Shown here piece after piece: positions 63,371-64,000 of a stretch of 64,000 bases of DNA. Every line of letters starts with the position of its first letter. Within the stretch, counting starts at the first letter, position 1. A program made the position numbers and the translations under genes. This stretch comes from Vibrio echinoideorum (lineage in GTDB: Bacteria; Pseudomonadota; Gammaproteobacteria; Enterobacterales; Vibrionaceae): positions 1,240,001 to 1,304,000 of the forward strand of contig NZ_AP025484.1 of the NCBI RefSeq assembly GCF_024347455.1, read 5' to 3'. The notes under the pieces are model-generated. The model was given only the letters and a program-made list of their open reading frames with translations, had not been told where the DNA came from and did not search any database.

Positions 63371-64000
63371 CTTTTAGACTTAAATACTCATCGATGAACA
63401 AAAGAGAGTCTCTATATTTTGAATGACTGTTATATCCATTGCTCATCGCATATGCATATAAAGTTTCTAAAGCCTTATTTGGTATACATGAGATTTTCTG
63501 AGTCAAGTCTCGATAATTACTAGGTTCTAATAGTATGTTGTAAGTTTTCATCACAGGTATTAACTGTTCGTTGCAAACAGTCTTGATAAAGGTCTGGCAA
63601 ATGTCCCCTTTAAGGCAACTTGTGTTTAATACGCTCTCTATTTCTGGTGTATGAGCTACCAGAACAGGATCAACAACAGCTGCATAAATAGAATGAAATG
63701 ACTTAGCTCCTTGCTGCAATGCTGAGCTTACGACTTTATCTGCTGTTGCCCCCGTAATCAGCACATCGTCACCAAAGAACAAGTGAACATCTCTATTATT
63801 ATAGAACTCTTCACCAGGTAATATATGATCTCGAACCTTTGAGATTTCTTCCCTCTCCTCCTGAGATAATGCCGCATAGTTTTCAACCGGTGGATCTAGC
63901 CTAGGTAGTTTTACATTCACGATTGTCGGATAATTATTTCTCGCTAAAAAAACGTTTATTTCTCGAACTGCGATATCAAATATTACATTAGAGGAAGATT
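63345..64000 (-). CDS. Phosphoribosyltransferase-like protein, runs off the window edge
   Basis: The frame stays open from its stop at 63345 to the window end, so the N-terminus lies outside. The segment HLFFGDDVLITGATADKVV matches the PRPP loop of type I phosphoribosyltransferases (DD-hydrophobic-I-TGAT), followed by GAKSFHSIYAAVVDP like their core strand. The rest is unlike purine or pyrimidine salvage enzymes, with a C-terminal helical region of its own. It overlaps the glycosyltransferase start, so the two are co-translated. The role may be in surface-sugar or nucleotide modification, which is inference. Confidence 0.6.
   Translation of the reverse strand, partial: SSSNVIFDIAVREINVFLARNNYPTIVNVKLPRLDPPVENYAALSQEEREEISKVRDHILPGEEFYNNRDVHLFFGDDVLITGATADKVVSSALQQGAKSFHSIYAAVVDPVLVAHTPEIESVLNTSCLKGDICQTFIKTVCNEQLIPVMKTYNILLEPSNYRDLTQKISCIPNKALETLYAYAMSNGYNSHSKYRDSLLFIDEYLSLKDDFNVCAK

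Overview
The window reads as a chromosomal segment of a marine Vibrio, probably of the Splendidus/Harveyi type. The PrtV-type M6 metalloprotease is 918 residues long. A four-gene catechol-siderophore importer has the gene order of V. cholerae vctPDGC. DUF3332, DUF2999 and DUF3299 proteins, a solitary autotransporter-like barrel and a PACE/LysR pair are also typical of Vibrio. In V. cholerae prtV and vctPDGC lie close together on chromosome II, so chromosome II is the best guess for origin. This placement is recalled knowledge and was not searched. No rRNA, tRNA or CRISPR array is visible.

Layout. From 0 to 5.7 kb: prtV, an MFS exporter and a divergent LysR regulator, followed by an unusual 18-bp tandem repeat. 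From 5.7 to 11.7 kb: a 1652-residue BvgS/EvgS-like hybrid histidine kinase overlapping an HD-GYP response regulator. From 12.1 to 16.0 kb: vctPDGC with a 15-bp perfect Fur-type palindrome. From 16 to 19.3 kb: a gene-poor stretch with small unknown ORFs and a DUF3332 lipoprotein. From 19.4 to 25.6 kb: a tightly packed HlyD, DUF2955, AI-2E-family and ion-channel operon with a divergent AraC regulator, then a PAS-GGDEF cyclase. From 25.7 to 32.5 kb: a barrel protein, an OprB porin, DUF3299, a frameshifted amidohydrolase and an AraC gene with an internal stop. From 32.6 to 34.9 kb: a PACE transporter, a LysR regulator and an unknown protein.

From 35.0 to 43.2 kb lies thiamine salvage. A TPP riboswitch is followed by thiD, an ABC transporter (ATPase, permease, binding protein), tenA and thiM. 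thiE lies beyond an oppositely oriented chemoreceptor. From 43.3 to 50.5 kb: an EamA exporter, an AraC regulator, a DUF4382 lipoprotein, DUF2999, a YdcF-type protein, a glutathione S-transferase behind a 16-bp palindrome, and a small MscS channel. From 50.6 to 53.2 kb: a ToxR/CadC-like regulator divergent from an outer-membrane barrel gene. The 53.2-58.6 kb region is worn: a GST 3' remnant, a barrel gene with a stop after its signal peptide, a DUF302 lipoprotein, a chalcone-isomerase-like protein, an NAD(P)-binding protein behind TetR-like half-palindromes, and a fragment resembling an anaerobic sulfatase-maturase. An intact IS66-family element with an 8-bp target duplication occupies 58637-61006. 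The window ends in an envelope-polysaccharide region: a fused GT9/capsular-synthesis glycosyltransferase and a phosphoribosyltransferase-like gene that runs off the edge.

Functionally this is accessory, environment-facing chromosome: nutrient import (iron, thiamine precursors, sugars), export of small molecules, surface proteins and signalling. Several genes are in mid-decay. No clearly new defence or biosynthetic system was recognised. The strongest leads are the double-broken amidohydrolase/AraC pair, the fused glycosyltransferase with its PRTase neighbour, TetR-like operators without a local TetR gene, and several intergenic repeat arrays.
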